Of a DNA stretch of 64,000 nt, positions 33,803-44,089 are shown piece by piece. Position 1 is the stretch's first letter. Each line of letters starts with the position of its first letter. Made by a program: the position numbers and the translations under genes. The notes beneath the pieces are model-generated. The model ran no database searches, had not been told where the DNA came from, and saw nothing but the letters and a program-made list of their open reading frames with translations. The stretch is taken from positions 62,001 to 126,000 of the forward strand of contig NZ_JAKZGR010000006.1 in assembly GCF_022549675.1 (NCBI RefSeq). The letters run 5' to 3'. This DNA comes from Belliella kenyensis. Lineage in GTDB: Bacteria; Bacteroidota; Bacteroidia; Cytophagales; Cyclobacteriaceae.

Positions 33803-34717
33803 TTAAATGATCTCAAGTATTTCCAAGATTCTGTTGAGGTCTGAAGCAGAAGAGAAAGGGATTTTGATTTCACCTTTGTTCTTTTCATTAGCTTTCAGTT
33901 GTACTTTAGAACCAAAATGATTGGCGAGTCTCTGTTGGAGTTTGCCTATTTCGTATTTTCTCACTGGATCTAGGCCTCCATTGTTTTTTGATTCAGGCTC
34001 ATCACCTTGGTTGTTTAGAGCTTTTACCAAGGCCTCAACTTTACGTACGCTGAGCTCTTCTTCAACAGTTTTTTTGAAGATTGCCAACTGCTTATCAATA
34101 TCTTCTATATTGACTAATGCACGTGCATGGCCCATACTTATGACTTGATCTCTAATACCAGCTTGAATATCAGGAGGCAGCTTGAGAAGTCTCAGATAAT
34201 TGTTTACAGTAGTCCTATTTTTCCCAACCCTATCGCCAAGTTCTTCCTGCTTGAGGTCACACTCTGCAAGTAATCTCTGATAAGAATGAGCTATTTCAAG
34301 TGCATTAAGATTCTCTCTTTGTATGTTTTCAATCAATGCCATCTCCAGCATTTGTTGATCATTAGCAGTTCTTACATAGGCTGGAATTTTTGTCAATCCA
34401 GCTAATTTTGAAGCTTGAAACCTTCTCTCACCTGATATCAGTTGGAATTCATTGTCTGCTAATTTTCTAACTGTGATAGGCTGTATGATGCCTTGGACTT
34501 TGATGGAGTCGGAAAGTTCCTGTAGTGCATCTTTGTCAAAATGCGTTCGTGGTTGGTATGGGTTTACTTGAATTTCTGAAATTGAAATTTCATATATACC
34601 CGCAGTACTCTGCGCTGGTATTAGCTCTTCTTTTTGTATTTTCTGAGGTGAGTCTTGAAGTAATGCTCCCAATCCTCTTCCTAATGCACTCTTCTTTTGT
34701 GGTCTTTTATCAGCCAT
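33803..34717 (-). CDS. parB: Chromosome-partitioning protein ParB
   Basis: 304 residues. The CTPase/clamp domain has ISEIQVNPYQPRTHFD, IIQPITVRKL and the GERRFQASKLAG box at about 95. The KorB-like helix-turn-helix (LKQEELGDRVGKNRTTVNNY) is at about 155, and the C-terminus is the dimerisation part. ParB binds parS and works with ParA to segregate replication origins. It follows parA by 10 bp. I found no consensus parS site in the window. Confidence 0.96.
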   Translation of the reverse strand: MADKRPQKKSALGRGLGALLQDSPQKIQKEELIPAQSTAGIYEISISEIQVNPYQPRTHFDKDALQELSDSIKVQGIIQPITVRKLADNEFQLISGERRFQASKLAGLTKIPAYVRTANDQQMLEMALIENIQRENLNALEIAHSYQRLLAECDLKQEELGDRVGKNRTTVNNYLRLLKLPPDIQAGIRDQVISMGHARALVNIEDIDKQLAIFKKTVEEELSVRKVEALVKALNNQGDEPESKNNGGLDPVRKYEIGKLQQRLANHFGSKVQLKANEKNKGEIKIPFSSASDLNRILEILEII

Positions 34718-34727
34718 AGTTTTGCTG

Positions 34728-35507
34728 TCAATTTACTTTTTCCATTCCATTTTTGGTGGCAATTTCACTAGCCAAATTCAAATAGGCCATTGCACCTTTT
34801 CCTTCTGCATCAAAAGCAATCACTGGTAATCCAAAACTTGGAGATTCGCTTAGTCTGACATTTCGAGGTATGATGGTATCGAATACCAATCCTTTGAAAT
34901 GAAGTCTTACTTCATCCACTACCTGATTAGAAAGCCTAAGTCTTACGTCATACATAGTCAATAGTATTCCTTCAATCTCCAAATCAGGGTTTAATCTGGT
35001 TTGGATAATTTTTATAGTATTCAATAATTTCCCTAATCCTTCTAATGCAAAATACTCACATTGTACAGGTATAATTACTGAATTTGCTGCTGTAAGGGCA
35101 TTTATCGTAATCAATCCCAAAGATGGAGAGCAATCTATGATTATGAAATCGTATTGATCTTTGATCGATGCGATAACTGATTTCATTTTTTCCTCCCTAT
35201 TTTCCAAATTGATCATTTCTACTTCTGCACCTACCAAATCTATGTGAGAAGGCACTAAGTCTAAATATTCAAGATCTGTTTTGGTGATGATGGTGCTTAT
35301 TTCAATTCCATCTACCATACACTCATATATGCTCGTCTCGATTTCTTTGGGATCTTGCCCTAGTCCAGACGTAGTATTAGCTTGAGGGTCAGCATCGATG
35401 ACAAGGGTCTTGAACTCTAGTACAGCCAAACTTGCTGCTAGATTCATCGCTGTGGTAGTCTTGCCAACTCCACCTTTTTGATTTGCAATAGCAATTACTT
35501 TTCCCAT
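34728..35507 (-). CDS. parA: Chromosome-partitioning ATPase ParA (Soj family)
   Basis: 259 residues. Deviant Walker [21 protein letters not shown] at about 7-26, switch [16 protein letters not shown], Walker [15 protein letters not shown] at about 120, and a late [19 protein letters not shown] motif typical of Soj. It forms ATP-driven gradients that move ParB complexes. First gene of the unit running leftward to lepB; a metal-dependent hydrolase gene lies 9 bp upstream. Confidence 0.97.
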   Translation of the reverse strand: MGKVIAIANQKGGVGKTTTAMNLAASLAVLEFKTLVIDADPQANTTSGLGQDPKEIETSIYECMVDGIEISTIITKTDLEYLDLVPSHIDLVGAEVEMINLENREEKMKSVIASIKDQYDFIIIDCSPSLGLITINALTAANSVIIPVQCEYFALEGLGKLLNTIKIIQTRLNPDLEIEGILLTMYDVRLRLSNQVVDEVRLHFKGLVFDTIIPRNVRLSESPSFGLPVIAFDAEGKGAMAYLNLASEIATKNGMEKVN

Positions 35508-35516
35508 TATTTAGGT

Positions 35517-36200
35517 TCAAATGGTAATAGATTCTCCAATATTAAGCAAAATCAATTCTTTTCCTGCTTTCGTTGCAGTTTTTTTTGCAGACTCTAAGTC
35601 TATCTCGATGTAAGGAAAAGTATCGAAATGCATTCCGATTATTTTATTTGTACCCACAAAATCTGCTGCTTTGATCGCATCATCGATTCCCATGGTAAAA
35701 TTGTCACCTATAGGCAGAAAAGCAAAGTCAATATTAAATTCTTCGCCTATAAGCTTCATGTCATATGTCAAAGCAGTGTCTCCTGCATAGTAAAAACAGC
35801 CTTTGTCATGTCTGATGACGAAGCCTCCGGGATTACCTCCTGGTGTTCCGTCAGGTAGAGTACTACTATGAATAGCATTTACATATTTGATTTTCCCAAA
35901 TTCAAAAACTTTACTTCCTCCATGATTCATGGGATGGAATTTTTCTACTCCTTGTTCAGAAAACCAAGTCGCAACTTCAAAATTAGAAACCAACATAGCA
36001 GCTGACTGCTTTGCTATCTGTGCAGCATCGGCTACATGATCTTCGTGACCGTGGCTTATCAAAATATAGTCAGCTTTGATAGAATCCACGTTTATTTCTG
36101 ATGCTAGGGGATTGGGACTAATAAATGGATCGAATAGGATAGATTTCCCTGCGATGTGTACCATGAATGCCGAATGCCCATAGAATGTGATATCGATCAT
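35517..36200 (-). CDS. UPF0173-family metal-dependent hydrolase
   Basis: A 227-residue metallo-beta-lactamase-fold protein. Metal ligands are in ILISHGHEDHVADA (HxHxDH, about 49-55), NAIHSS, FYYAGDTALTYDMKL (Asp, about 142) and IIGMHFDTFPYI (His). The N-terminal ITFYGHSAFMVHIAGKSILF is the UPF0173 mark. Substrate unknown. Nine bases before parA, so probably the first gene of that transcript. Confidence 0.92.
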   Translation of the reverse strand: MIDITFYGHSAFMVHIAGKSILFDPFISPNPLASEINVDSIKADYILISHGHEDHVADAAQIAKQSAAMLVSNFEVATWFSEQGVEKFHPMNHGGSKVFEFGKIKYVNAIHSSTLPDGTPGGNPGGFVIRHDKGCFYYAGDTALTYDMKLIGEEFNIDFAFLPIGDNFTMGIDDAIKAADFVGTNKIIGMHFDTFPYIEIDLESAKKTATKAGKELILLNIGESITI

Positions 36201-36346
36201 TTGATTTGCTTTTACGGTTTTTGTTGATCTACAAATATATCATTTTAATCTGTATGCAACATGTTTTGTTTTCCACATCTCTTTGTGGATATTGATAACG
36301 ATTTGACAATGAACAGGCTAATGCTTATGGCAATTGGTCTTTAAAT

Positions 36347-36382
36347 AGAAAGAGGGATTAGCATCAGCCAATCCCTCTTTCT
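36347..36382 (-). terminator. Intrinsic terminator after yidC
   Basis: AGAAAGAGGGATT (36347-36359) and AATCCCTCTTTCT (36370-36382) form a perfect 13-bp stem with a 10-nt loop. It separates the pyrG-yidC region from the parA operon on the minus strand. Confidence 0.9.
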
Positions 36383-36404
36383 ATATACGTCTTTAATTAT
36401 GATT

Positions 36405-38204
36405 CTATTTTTTCTTTTTATTAGCATCAGCAGCTTTCATTGCTTCCTCTAATCTAGTTTGGAACTTCGATTTCTTTTTATTGGCATTTTTTATCTTACT
36501 TGCTTCGACTTTTTCTCTGATTTTTTTATCATCTACAAAAAGCTTGATCAAAGCTTGCTGACCAAATGTCACCATATTAGAAACAAAATAATAAAAACTC
36601 AAAGCGGCAGGGTAGGAGTTCAGTATGAACATAAATCCTATTGGCATTATGTATCCTAAGTTCTTCATAGGGCCTTGAGCTGCCGTCAATTGATTATTGA
36701 ACCTTGTGTATACAATCTGAGAGGCAGTCATGAGTAATGTAAACAATGACACGTGAGACCCATAGAATGGAATTGTAAAAGGTAACTTGATGATTGAATC
36801 ATATGTAGACAAGTCATGTGCCCACAAGAATGATTCTTGTCTCAATTCAATGGAATTTGGGAAGAAGAAGAACATTGCAAATAGGAATGGCATCTGGAGC
36901 AACATAGGAAGACAGCCAGAAATTGGGCTTACACCTAGCTGCCCGAAGAGTTTCATTTGTTCTTGTTGCTGTTTTACCTGATCATCTTTGTACTTTTCCT
37001 TCAATTCATCGATTTCAGGTTTGATGACACGCATCTTTGCCATGCCCACATAAGACTTGTAGGTCAGTGGGAATAAGAATCCTTTGATAATGAATACAAT
37101 CAATATGATAATTACTCCATAGTTGCTAAAGTACTTCTCTAAAAACTGGAATAGGTTTACAATAATATATTTGTTTACCCAGCTTACGAAGAAGTAACCC
37201 ATATCCACATTCTCCTCGAAACCTGGAGTTACTCTTTTGAGGACGTTATAATTGTTTGGCCCAAAATAATAACTCAAGATAGCCTTTCCATCAGTGAGCG
37301 GTAAGGACAAACTAGCTTTCATGTTTTTTACTGAAAGAGAGTCGTTTGGAGTTACCTGCTCCAGACTTGCAGCATTGAATTGACCAGCGGCTATGATACC
37401 TGTGGTAAAGAATCTTTGACTAAATCCTACCCATTTTACAGGTTCAGAAATTTGTTCACTGGCAAAATCCTTAGTTAAGCTTAGGTAATCATGCTTCCCT
37501 GAGGCTTTATAGAAGTTAATGTTCGTTTTTCTTCTTGATTCTTCGAGATCCTCTTCTTGTTTTTTGATTCTGTCATCCCATAGAATGTTGATATTAGAAT
37601 CTACCAGGAAGTTTCCTAGACCATTCATTTCTATTCCTTTATCAACGATATAACTTCCCTCTGTTAAGGAATAAGTTCTTTTGATCGTCGTAGAGCCAGA
37701 TTGTGCAGTAAATTCGACATAGGAAACATTACGCTCTTCCACTTGTCTTTGTCCAGAACTAGCATTGAAGTAAAGCTCATTGATACTTAAAAGACCTTTG
37801 GTAGTGTTGATCTGATATACAAGGTCAGAAGACTCTTCATCCAATAGGATTAGGGGTGTTTTGTCCCATTTTTTGAATTCTTTGAGTACTACTTCTTTGA
37901 TTTCGGCTCCTTTAGAAGATATGGTGACAATCATTTTGTCATTCTCCAAAATAATATCTTGGGCTTCACCTTTCACAAAAGGAGCCAATACGCCGAATTG
38001 AATTTGAGCTTTGATGTCTTGAAGACTGTCAGGTTCAGCTTCAAATGCTGAAAAATCTTCATTCTGAGATTTGTTTTGAACTTCTGACACCACTTCCCCT
38101 GTGGTATCTTGCACTTGTGGCTCAGGTGTACTGGCAAAGAAAATCGAATATACCAGTATGACTGCGGCGAAAAGGATTAAACCTGTCGCTTGATTTCTAT
38201 CCAT
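36405..38204 (-). CDS. yidC: Membrane protein insertase YidC
   Basis: 599 residues. N-terminal anchor MDRNQATGLILFAAVILVYS, a large periplasmic beta domain (about 60-350), then the conserved five-helix core with YFFVSWVNKYIIVNLFQFLE, FPLTYKSYVGMAKMRVIKPE, QQQEQMKLFGQLGVSPISGC and QMPFLFAMFFFFP. The C-terminal tail is Lys-rich (KKKSKFQTRLEEAMKAADAN), as in ribosome-binding YidC tails. It inserts and folds inner-membrane proteins. Downstream of pyrG by 102 bp with a hairpin between. Confidence 0.97.
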   Translation of the reverse strand: MDRNQATGLILFAAVILVYSIFFASTPEPQVQDTTGEVVSEVQNKSQNEDFSAFEAEPDSLQDIKAQIQFGVLAPFVKGEAQDIILENDKMIVTISSKGAEIKEVVLKEFKKWDKTPLILLDEESSDLVYQINTTKGLLSINELYFNASSGQRQVEERNVSYVEFTAQSGSTTIKRTYSLTEGSYIVDKGIEMNGLGNFLVDSNINILWDDRIKKQEEDLEESRRKTNINFYKASGKHDYLSLTKDFASEQISEPVKWVGFSQRFFTTGIIAAGQFNAASLEQVTPNDSLSVKNMKASLSLPLTDGKAILSYYFGPNNYNVLKRVTPGFEENVDMGYFFVSWVNKYIIVNLFQFLEKYFSNYGVIIILIVFIIKGFLFPLTYKSYVGMAKMRVIKPEIDELKEKYKDDQVKQQQEQMKLFGQLGVSPISGCLPMLLQMPFLFAMFFFFPNSIELRQESFLWAHDLSTYDSIIKLPFTIPFYGSHVSLFTLLMTASQIVYTRFNNQLTAAQGPMKNLGYIMPIGFMFILNSYPAALSFYYFVSNMVTFGQQALIKLFVDDKKIREKVEASKIKNANKKKSKFQTRLEEAMKAADANKKKK

Positions 38205-38234
38205 AATTTTAACTTAAACTTTCTATTCAAAAGC

Positions 38235-38278
38235 AAAGGTAACACCAAGGGATCTGTAACAGGTTCCTTGATGTTACC
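38235..38278 (-). promoter_or_regulatory. Hairpin and -7 box between pyrG and yidC
   Basis: GGTAACACCAAGG (38238-38250) pairs with CCTTGATGTTACC (38266-38278). On the minus strand TACCTTTG (38235-38242) matches TAnnTTTG and overlaps the hairpin's 3' arm. It may combine end or attenuation of the pyrG transcript with a yidC promoter; no T run follows, so terminator function is uncertain. Confidence 0.45.
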
Positions 38279-38306
38279 ATGCATATTGGGCGCAAATATA
38301 GCAGGA

Positions 38307-39947
<1,641 letters not shown>

Positions 39948-39969
39948 TTATTTTGATTCCTATGGGATA

Positions 39970-39977
39970 CAAAGGTA
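39970..39977 (-). promoter_or_regulatory. Putative -7 box for pyrG
   Basis: TACCTTTG on the minus strand matches TAnnTTTG, 44 bp before the start codon. A properly spaced TTG was not found. Confidence 0.4.
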
Positions 39978-40092
39978 AGGAAATATTCTGTTTGGGAGTG
40001 TATCAAAATAAAAATTGGAACCTAAAGTCTCAATAATTTCTCAACATTTGCACTTTTTATGGTATTAAATCCCATTTCCCAATAATCTGCTG

Positions 40093-40100
40093 TATTTTTG
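40093..40100 (+). promoter_or_regulatory. Putative -7 box for the hypothetical gene before cca
   Basis: TATTTTTG matches TAnnTTTG and lies only 16 bp before the GTG at 40117. The transcript leader would be extremely short, which supports the GTG start or near-leaderless initiation. Confidence 0.4.
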
Positions 40101-40116
40101 GCAAAAAATCAAATAC

Positions 40117-40590
40117 GTGGAGAATACAGCAGTAGCCAAATTATTAAAATCAAAGGGACAAGTCATCATCAAGGAAGGTAATGGGAGGATGATTCAGCTC
40201 ACTCTTCCTTCCAATTGGAAAACAAATGAAAATGAAGAGATGGCTGTATTTCTATTATTTGATCTATTTCAAATTAGATCATTGACAGAGCAGTTTTCCG
40301 AGGTTTCATTAGATATTGTAGATTTTGCGACCAAAGCAACTATCTACCAAAGCCCCGTGAATCGAGTACTCAATCAGGGGCCTGTGAAGGAGGGGAAGGT
40401 TAAATTTTCCTTGATTAGAAATGCTTTCTGGAACAACATTCTTTTTGCTATTTCTCAACCGGTGGTGTTTCTTGAGGTGAAAAGTGGAAACTTTGATTTT
40501 GAAACAAAGGAAAGATTTCCGCTTTTTGGACCAGATGTGAAGGAGATTTTTCTAAGTCCAGATGGTGATGTGAAGATTATAAAAGGATGA
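40117..40590 (+). CDS. Hypothetical protein coupled to cca
   Basis: 157 residues from a GTG start (40117). No signal or membrane segment and no family I recognise. It has mixed alpha/beta composition with SLDIVDFATKATIYQSPVNR, FSLIRNAFWNNILFAIS and a C-terminal FPLFGPDVKEIFLSPDGD. The stop overlaps the ATG of the CCA-adding enzyme gene (ATGA), so the two are translationally coupled, which hints at a tRNA-related or housekeeping role. That is context only. Confidence 0.7.
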   Translation: MENTAVAKLLKSKGQVIIKEGNGRMIQLTLPSNWKTNENEEMAVFLLFDLFQIRSLTEQFSEVSLDIVDFATKATIYQSPVNRVLNQGPVKEGKVKFSLIRNAFWNNILFAISQPVVFLEVKSGNFDFETKERFPLFGPDVKEIFLSPDGDVKIIKG

Positions 40591-42008
40591 ATTTTAAAGA
40601 AAAATTAGAAGATCAGGATATATTTAGGCGAGTCGGAAGGATTGCTGATGAGATGGGTCTTGAAACATACGTCGTGGGAGGATATGTACGTGATTTGATT
40701 TTGGAGAGACCCAGCAAGGATATTGATTTTGTGTGCGTAGGCGCAGGGATAGATTTGGCCACCAAAGTAGCTGAAAGTTTTGATGCTCATGTACCACTTT
40801 CTGTTTTCAAAAATTTCGGGACGGCCATGATCAAGTTAGATGACTGGGAAGTGGAATTTGTTGGTGCTAGGAAAGAATCCTACAAGATGGACTCTAGAAA
40901 GCCTATCGTTGAGGATGGTACACTCCAAGAGGATCAAGAGCGAAGAGATTTTACAATCAATGCCATGGCAATATGCGTCAATGAGGCCAGGTTTGGAGAG
41001 TTAGTGGATCCATTTAATGGAGTTAAAGATATCAAGCGGAAGATCATAAAGACTCCCACTGACCCGAATGTTACCTTTTCAGATGATCCTTTGAGAATGA
41101 TGAGAGCAATTAGATTTGCGACACAGCTCAATTTTGATATCGATGCGGATACATTCGAAGGGATAGTGGGCAATGCGCACAGGTTGGGCATTATCTCTGG
41201 AGAGCGTATCATCGATGAGCTGAACAAAATGATCATGGTGAATAAGCCATCTTACGGTTTCAAACTCTTATTTGCGAGTAGGTTGCTTCATGAGTTTTTC
41301 CCCGAAATGGTGGAGTTGCAAGGAGTAGATTCAGTAGGGGACAAATCTCACAAAGATAATTTTTACCATACTTTGCAAGTGCTAGACAATATCTGTACAA
41401 TGACAGATGATCTTTGGCTGAGGTGGGCTGCCATCATGCATGATATTGCCAAACCTGCTACTAAGAGATTCAATAAAAAAGTAGGCTGGACTTTTCATGG
41501 TCATGAAGACAAAGGTGCCCGGATGACACCAGGGATTTTCAGACGATTGAAATTGCCTATGGATGAGAGAATGAAGTATGTTCAAAAACTCGTCAGACTT
41601 CATTTGAGACCCATAGCATTGGTAAGTGATAAAGTGACAGACTCTGCCGTAAGAAGACTTCTCTTTGATGCTGGTGACGCAATAGATGATTTGATGAAAT
41701 TGTGTAGGGCGGATGTGACATCCAAAAACAATAATAAGGTACAGCGCTATCTTGCGAATTTCGACAAGGTAGAACAAAAGATATTGGAAGTAGAAGAGAA
41801 GGATCAGGTAAGAAATTTTCAGCCACCTGTTTCGGGAGAAGAAATTATGTCTATTTTTGGCATCGAACCTTCAAGAACAATTGGTGAATTGAAAGAAGAA
41901 ATCAAAGAAGCCATTTTGGAAGGTACCATCCAAAACAATAAAGAAGAAGCTTTGCAGTTATTATACCGTTTAGCTGAACTTAGGGGATTAAAACGTAAAA
42001 TAGATTAA
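40587..42008 (+). CDS. cca: CCA tRNA nucleotidyltransferase with HD domain
   Basis: 473 residues. The class II nucleotidyltransferase head contains GGYVRDLILERPSKDIDFVC with catalytic Asp residues at about 32-50, and EDQERRDFTINAMAI at about 111-125. The neck follows (DDPLRMMRAIRFATQLNF). The C-terminal half is an HD phosphohydrolase domain (NFYHTLQVLDNI, RWAAIMHDIAKPATK, FHGHEDKGARM). It adds or repairs the CCA end of tRNAs, needed here because the visible tRNA gene lacks CCA. Overlaps the previous gene by 4 bp. Confidence 0.95.
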   Translation: MNFKEKLEDQDIFRRVGRIADEMGLETYVVGGYVRDLILERPSKDIDFVCVGAGIDLATKVAESFDAHVPLSVFKNFGTAMIKLDDWEVEFVGARKESYKMDSRKPIVEDGTLQEDQERRDFTINAMAICVNEARFGELVDPFNGVKDIKRKIIKTPTDPNVTFSDDPLRMMRAIRFATQLNFDIDADTFEGIVGNAHRLGIISGERIIDELNKMIMVNKPSYGFKLLFASRLLHEFFPEMVELQGVDSVGDKSHKDNFYHTLQVLDNICTMTDDLWLRWAAIMHDIAKPATKRFNKKVGWTFHGHEDKGARMTPGIFRRLKLPMDERMKYVQKLVRLHLRPIALVSDKVTDSAVRRLLFDAGDAIDDLMKLCRADVTSKNNNKVQRYLANFDKVEQKILEVEEKDQVRNFQPPVSGEEIMSIFGIEPSRTIGELKEEIKEAILEGTIQNNKEEALQLLYRLAELRGLKRKID

Positions 42009-42015
42009 AAGTAAC

Positions 42016-42723
42016 ATGATGAACAAAATGAGATTGCTATTGGTGTTGTTGGTGATGGCTGCTTTTCCAGTTTTAGCACAAGAAGAATCAGCACAAGAGG
42101 TTTCCGAATCTTTAAGAAAGCGAAACGAAATAGACCAAAGAGTGTACCAGTTGGCTATCAGATACAACGACATGGCTGTAGCAAGAACAAAATTGATGGA
42201 ATTGCTAGAGAGGAATCCTACAAACTCAAGATATGGAGAGCTTTTGGCGACACTTTATTTCGATACAAATCAATTCAGCTCTGCGGCGATTTCTGCTCTA
42301 GATGTATTACAAATCAACGATAGAAGCATTGAAGCTTTAGAAATTGCAGCTTATTCTTTAGAACAAATTGGGGCATTGGAAAGATCATTGACCCAGTTCG
42401 AAAGACTTTATTTGCTTACAGATGATATTTTTGCCTTATATAAATCGGCTTATTTGCAGTTTAGCTTGAAGAAGTATGATGAGACGATGAATTCTATCAA
42501 TATGCTTGTGAAAAATGCAAAGTCTTCAGAGGAAAAACTTGGATTTCCTATTTCTGAAACTGAGAATCAAGAAATAAGTATGAGAGCGGCGGCTTTGAAC
42601 TTGAAAGCATTGGTATATATCGAACAAGGGAGCAAAGAAGATGCAAGAAAAGCTTATCAAGAGGCAATAGCACTTGAGCCAAACTTTAAGCTTGCAAAAG
42701 ATGGACTTGCTCAATTGAAGTAA
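42016..42723 (+). CDS. Exported TPR-repeat protein
   Basis: 235 residues. Signal peptide MMNKMRLLLVLLVMAAFPVLA (M2 at 42019 is equally possible). The rest is helical with tetratricopeptide-like pairs (RYGELLATLYFDTNQFSSAA, RSIEALEIAAYSLEQIGALE, LNLKALVYIEQGSKEDARKA). It is a probable periplasmic scaffold or assembly factor. Seven bases after cca, so likely in the same transcript, which ends at the terminator 42746-42780. Confidence 0.82.
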   Translation: MMNKMRLLLVLLVMAAFPVLAQEESAQEVSESLRKRNEIDQRVYQLAIRYNDMAVARTKLMELLERNPTNSRYGELLATLYFDTNQFSSAAISALDVLQINDRSIEALEIAAYSLEQIGALERSLTQFERLYLLTDDIFALYKSAYLQFSLKKYDETMNSINMLVKNAKSSEEKLGFPISETENQEISMRAAALNLKALVYIEQGSKEDARKAYQEAIALEPNFKLAKDGLAQLK

Positions 42724-42745
42724 TTGCGAAAATGAATAGAAACAT

Positions 42746-42780
42746 AAAAGGCTAATCCGTAACTGGACTAGCCTTTTTTA
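42746..42780. terminator. Terminator between TPR gene and dinB-like gene
   Basis: AAAAGGCTA and TAGCCTTTTTT form the stem, with TCC/GGA pairing inside. It overlaps the last codons of the leftward DinB-family gene and serves the cca operon on the plus strand. Confidence 0.85.
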
Positions 42781-43337
42781 ATTTCTTTATCTTTTATTTG
42801 ACTCCAGACGAGCTCAGCTTGATTAATATGTCTTTTTTCGTGTTCGATTATGATTTCAATAGCTTGCTCAAGGGAGTATACGATTAGTTTGTTTGCAGGT
42901 GAATGGATTATAGTTCCTTTTTCGATAAAATTCTCCATTTCTTTAATGTATTTGATCAATTCTGCTTGATGCTTTTCGAACTTTCTGATGATATCTACTT
43001 TAGAATCTGCTTGTACTTTGGGTTGCCATTGAGGAAAAGTTTTAACTTTCTTCGAATTGTTTACATCAACCGACTTCATGATCATATTTCCAAGGATCTT
43101 TGGGAAAAAACTTATTTTGCTTACAAATGCCGCTTGGAAAGTACCAGATTTCAATTTTTTGAAAATCGAGAAATAGCTGCTGTTCAAAGTAATCAAATGA
43201 TCCAAGTTTTCTGCAACACTCCAGCTTGATGGAGAGGGTTTCGCATAAAGTATTTCAATACTTAAGGTGCCAAATCTATCTTTTACAGTCAGGGTATTTT
43301 GCTTGAGTTCCTGGATATAGATATCAATATGGGACAT
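42768..43337 (-). CDS. DinB-family four-helix-bundle protein
   Basis: 189 residues. Metal-site His pattern of the DinB/YfiT fold: SSWSVAENLDHLI (His about 47) and the late EHEKRHINQAELVW (two His, about 164-168). These are putative metal-dependent thiol transferases or hydrolases; the substrate is unknown. It has its own TTG-N18-TATCTTTG promoter. The 153-bp repeat copy 2 begins 67 bp upstream of its start. Confidence 0.86.
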   Translation of the reverse strand: MSHIDIYIQELKQNTLTVKDRFGTLSIEILYAKPSPSSWSVAENLDHLITLNSSYFSIFKKLKSGTFQAAFVSKISFFPKILGNMIMKSVDVNNSKKVKTFPQWQPKVQADSKVDIIRKFEKHQAELIKYIKEMENFIEKGTIIHSPANKLIVYSLEQAIEIIIEHEKRHINQAELVWSQIKDKEIKKG

Positions 43338-43364
43338 TTTGTTAGATTTTTCATTTAATTATTG

Positions 43365-43393
43365 CAAAGATACGGCAATTTGAATGGAAGCAA
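43365..43393 (-). promoter_or_regulatory. Bacteroidota-type promoter of the DinB-family gene
   Basis: Minus strand TTG (43391-43393), 18 bp, TATCTTTG (43365-43372). It lies 11 bp from the left end of the 153-bp repeat, so the element ends just upstream of the -33 region. Confidence 0.7.
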
Positions 43394-43403
43394 TATAAAA
43401 GTA

Positions 43404-43556
43404 TATGGATATACGGAACTTTGCCAATAACATTACAAAATTCCGATTTATCTGACTTCCGATATAAATTGATATTGGATACTTATGGATATTGACCATT
43501 AAGAACCGATTGAGCCAATGAATTGAAGTTACTGGCAAAAAAGCGTATAATCAGAT
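43404..43556 (-). repeat. 153-bp dispersed element, copy 2 (inverted)
   Basis: Reverse complement of 28891-29043, same length, 9 substitutions and no gap by eye. In this copy the terminal inverted repeats match better: TATACG-n4-TTTGCC at both ends. It sits between divergent dinB-like and yjdM genes, so it separates their promoters. No ORF inside. Confidence 0.75.
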
Positions 43557-43633
43557 AAATGTATTATAATCAATAAATTGAAATTTTGGATCAAGTTTTA
43601 CATGTGATAAATAATCTGGGTTATCTTTACGAG

Positions 43634-43966
43634 ATGAAAAATATGCCCTTATGTCCATCATGTAGTTCACCTTTTGTATATGAACTGAATGATAAATTTG
43701 TATGTCCTGAATGTGCTTTTGAGTGGATTATAGAAGTAGATTCGGAGGAAGGACTTCAAGTAAAAGATGCTAATGGTACTGAGCTGAAAGATGGTGATAC
43801 AGTATTGATAGTTAAAGATTTACCTGTAAAAGGAGCCCCTAAACCTATCAAGGCAGGAACAAAGGTCAAAAATATAAGGCTGACAGATGGGGATCACAAT
43901 ATAGACTGTAAAATAGATGGATTTGGGTCTATGGCTTTAAAGTCAGAGTTTGTGAAAAAATTTTAA
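43634..43966 (+). CDS. yjdM: YjdM/PhnA-family zinc-ribbon protein
   Basis: 110 residues from ATG 43634 (the open frame extends 16 codons upstream without signal). The N-terminal zinc ribbon is [20 protein letters not shown] with CPEC after it. The PhnA C-terminal domain is [20 protein letters not shown] and [20 protein letters not shown]. It was once named phnA for alkylphosphonate uptake, but the function is unproven. Monocistronic by position. Confidence 0.92.
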   Translation: MKNMPLCPSCSSPFVYELNDKFVCPECAFEWIIEVDSEEGLQVKDANGTELKDGDTVLIVKDLPVKGAPKPIKAGTKVKNIRLTDGDHNIDCKIDGFGSMALKSEFVKKF

Positions 43967-44089
43967 AATAATTCCAAGATTTTTATTCAAAATCAAAACT
44001 TATTATCATTTAAAGGGTTAAGTGCTTGTTAGAAGTATAAAATCAAATTTCTGACTGAAAAAGTTAAGAGTAAGTCAAAGGTGAGAAAT

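Noticed and set aside
33751-33888. N-terminal extension of the DUF5683 protein into parB
   Set aside because: The extension overlaps parB coding sequence and hides a clean signal peptide starting at 33750.
33803-35507. parS site near parA-parB
   Set aside because: I scanned the flanks for the TGTTCCACGTGAAACA-type palindrome and found none; parS may lie elsewhere.
43586-43633. Upstream extension of the YjdM protein
   Set aside because: It would start at a TTG without a ribosome site and precede the conserved zinc-ribbon start.
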